This document shows positions 31,420-32,757 of a DNA stretch of 32,757 bases, one piece after another (within the stretch, counting starts at the first letter, position 1; each line of letters opens with the position of its first letter). Where the stretch lies: positions 1-32,757 of the forward strand of contig JBGSQB010000099.1 in assembly GCA_041738285.1 (NCBI GenBank), read 5' to 3'. The stretch is from SZUA-521 sp041738285 (GTDB taxonomy: Bacteria > Pseudomonadota > Gammaproteobacteria > Pseudomonadales > Azotimanducaceae). The notes under the pieces were generated by a model, which was not told where the DNA came from, ran no database searches, and saw only the letters and a list, made by a program, of their open reading frames with translations. The position numbers and the translations under genes are program-made.

Positions 31420-31917
31420 GTGGCCAGAACCAACACTCAGTTCCTGGTGGAGCTGTTCCTCGAACAGTCGGTTCCGCTCATGCGGTATCTGACTGCGCGC
31501 TTTCGCGACCCCGACGATGCCGCCGAGATCGCGCAGGAGGCCTGGCTCCGAATCCACAGACTCGATGACCCTGGCCTGCTGACCAACCCCAAGGCATTTC
31601 TGTTCCAGACCGCGTCCAACATCGCCATCGATCGCGCTCGTCGCAGTGGGGTCGAAAAACGCATCAGCGAGCATCGGAGCGACGCCGAGGACTACTACCC
31701 CTCCGCCGAACGCACCGCGGAGGCGACTGAATCGCTTGCATTGGTGGAGCGGGCGTTGGAAGAACTGCCCCTCAACTGCCGCCAAGCCTTCCTCATGCAC
31801 CGCGGGCGTGACATGTCCTACCCAGAGATTGCGGACGCGCTCGGGGTGTCGACGAGTATGGTCGAGAAATACATCATCCGCGCGCTCAAGCACTTCCGCG
31901 ACCGATTGTACCGTTGA
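31420..31917 (+). CDS. FecI-type ECF RNA polymerase sigma factor
   Basis: 165 residues from the GTG at 31420 (VARTNTQFLVELFLEQSVPL), preceded by AGGGA; the frame is also open from 31330, which would add 30 unusual residues. Sigma-70 region 2 is RYLTARFRDPDDAAEIAQEA then WLRIHRLDD, with KAFLFQTASNIAIDRARRSG. Region 4 is ALEELPLNCRQAFLMHRGRD, MSYPEIADALGVSTSMVEKY and IIRALKHFRDRL (helix-turn-helix). The LTARFRD...AEIAQEAWLR pattern is typical of the FecI group. The fecR-like gene downstream confirms the class. It would direct transcription of a linked TonB-dependent receptor when the FecR signal arrives. Confidence 0.94.
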   Translation: MARTNTQFLVELFLEQSVPLMRYLTARFRDPDDAAEIAQEAWLRIHRLDDPGLLTNPKAFLFQTASNIAIDRARRSGVEKRISEHRSDAEDYYPSAERTAEATESLALVERALEELPLNCRQAFLMHRGRDMSYPEIADALGVSTSMVEKYIIRALKHFRDRLYR

Positions 31918-32051
31918 CGCGTCGAACCATACCGCTGCGCCGCGGTCGATTGAGGGTATGCGCTGCACAATCGTCTCATACCTGACCCGAGGCGATATCG
32001 CATGGTTTGGACCACTCCGACCTGCCATCGCAGCGATACTTGAGACGGCAT

Positions 32052-32757
32052 GTGAACGACACCAGCGAACAGCGCAGAAGCGAAGATACCGCCGCGGTGT
32101 GGATTGCGCGGTTATCGGCTGCAGATGCATCGGACGGCGATCGCGCTCGATTCGCCCGCTGGCTCGCGGCCAAGGCTTCCCATCGTCTCGCCTATCAGAC
32201 GATGTTCACACTGTGGGATCGGGCCGGTGCCGTGGCCGCCGCCAACCGCGTCCGCGTGCTGCCGCATCCGGCGCGACGTCGGGTGCGGGTGGTTCCAATG
32301 GCCCTCGCGGCGACCCTGGTTGCGAGTATCGCCATCTGGTTACTCACCGTACGGCCAACCATCATTCAGACCGAAATTGGCGAACAGCGGGTCGTTGGAC
32401 TGGGAGACGGCAGCCACATCGAGCTCAACACGGCGACCCATATTGAGCTTGCTGCCGACGACCCACAGCGGAACGTCACACTGCGTGCCGGCGAGGCGTA
32501 CTTCGACGTCGCCCGGGACCCGGCGCGGCCGTTTTCAGTTACCACACCCCACGGCACAATCACTGTGCTCGGCACGAGCTTCAACGTCCGCACCTCGGCG
32601 TCGGCGAGTACGGTGACCGTCGCCAGTGGCCTTGTTCGGGTCGCGTCGGATGGCGCAGCGCTCGAATTGAGTGAGGGGCAGGCTGCGCGGATCGACGGCA
32701 ATGCACCGCCAGCCGCGGCTGATGGCGACGCCGCTGCTGCGGGCCAGTGGCGCGGCG
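32052..32757 (+). CDS. FecR-type transmembrane anti-sigma regulator (partial, C-terminal end outside window)
   Basis: Reading from the GTG at 32052 gives at least 235 codons open to the window end. The N-terminal DUF4880-like domain (AAVWIARLSAADASDGDRAR, FARWLAAKASHRLAYQTM) binds the sigma factor. A single membrane helix (VPMALAATLVASIAIWLL) lies near residues 82-99. The periplasmic FecR domain follows: QTEIGEQRVVGLGDGSHIEL, NTATHIEL, VTLRAGEAYFDVARDPARPF, ITVLGTSFNVR. The signal comes from a TonB-dependent receptor, expected just past the right edge. A TTG 12 bases upstream in frame is an alternative start. It lies 134 bases after the sigma gene, a gap with no visible feature. Confidence 0.93.
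   Translation, partial: MNDTSEQRRSEDTAAVWIARLSAADASDGDRARFARWLAAKASHRLAYQTMFTLWDRAGAVAAANRVRVLPHPARRRVRVVPMALAATLVASIAIWLLTVRPTIIQTEIGEQRVVGLGDGSHIELNTATHIELAADDPQRNVTLRAGEAYFDVARDPARPFSVTTPHGTITVLGTSFNVRTSASASTVTVASGLVRVASDGAALELSEGQAARIDGNAPPAAADGDAAAAGQWRG

Noticed and set aside
1..32757. CRISPR arrays, insertion sequences, prophage genes, integrases, rRNA or tRNA genes
   Set aside because: No regularly spaced repeats, transposase or integrase motifs, terminal inverted repeats or RNA-gene structures were found on reading both strands.

Overview
The window is GC-rich, densely packed chromosomal DNA of a free-living, aerobic, Gram-negative proteobacterium. The best fit is a gammaproteobacterium of an environmental lineage. 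The evidence is a type II secretion operon, a FecI/FecR pair, two exosortase-associated exopolysaccharide genes, an oxygen-dependent coproporphyrinogen oxidase, Spinster-type MFS and thiolase/acyl-CoA dehydrogenase genes, and a tripartite tricarboxylate transporter. I see no rRNA, tRNA, CRISPR array, insertion sequence or phage gene, and no gene-free gap longer than about 200 bases. Species assignment is not possible by eye.

Layout. (1) 1-3033, minus: a SMP-30/lactonase-like gene followed by tctC, tctB and tctA (the last cut by the window edge), a solute uptake and lactone hydrolysis operon. (2) 3099-4630, plus: a membrane (M19) dipeptidase lipoprotein overlapping a small BON-domain lipoprotein. 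(3) 4631-4833: a non-coding gap with DnaA boxes flanking an AT-rich block, an oriC-like arrangement. (4) 4834-6435: hemF (minus) and a divergent 4'-phosphopantetheinyl transferase (plus). (5) 6477-13450: an acyl-CoA block with an HMG-CoA-synthase-like/DUF35 fusion, an SCP2-type thiolase, a 540-residue acyl-CoA dehydrogenase, a convergent MFS transporter and a second, FadE-like acyl-CoA dehydrogenase. (6) 13419-15706, minus: exosortase-system polysaccharide deacetylase and polyprenyl sugar transferase. (7) 15911-18703, plus: a membrane hybrid histidine kinase. (8) 18841-23053, plus: a penicillin/acyl-homoserine-lactone acylase-family hydrolase and three poorly known small or secreted proteins. 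(9) 23056-23751, minus: a short DUF1631-like protein. (10) 23920-31292, minus: a type II secretion operon gspEFGHIJKLM with 4-base overlaps at most junctions, lacking gspC, gspD and gspN. (11) 31420-32757, plus: a FecI-type ECF sigma factor and a FecR anti-sigma regulator cut by the window end.

How the parts work together. The acyl-CoA block looks like a catabolic or remodelling module. The fused DUF35 protein probably partners the thiolase, while the dehydrogenases oxidise acyl-CoAs and the MFS protein may import the substrate. The sugar transferase and deacetylase belong to the exosortase (PEP-CTERM) exopolysaccharide system, whose other genes are not here. The secretion operon supplies the inner-membrane platform, ATPase and pseudopilus, so the secretin must be encoded elsewhere. 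The sigma/FecR pair normally controls a TonB-dependent receptor, expected just beyond the right edge.

The most notable points are the DnaA-box cluster, the HMG-CoA-synthase-like protein that has lost its nucleophilic cysteine, the duplicated-domain exported protein overlapping a tiny lipoprotein gene, and several inverted repeats in divergent promoter regions.
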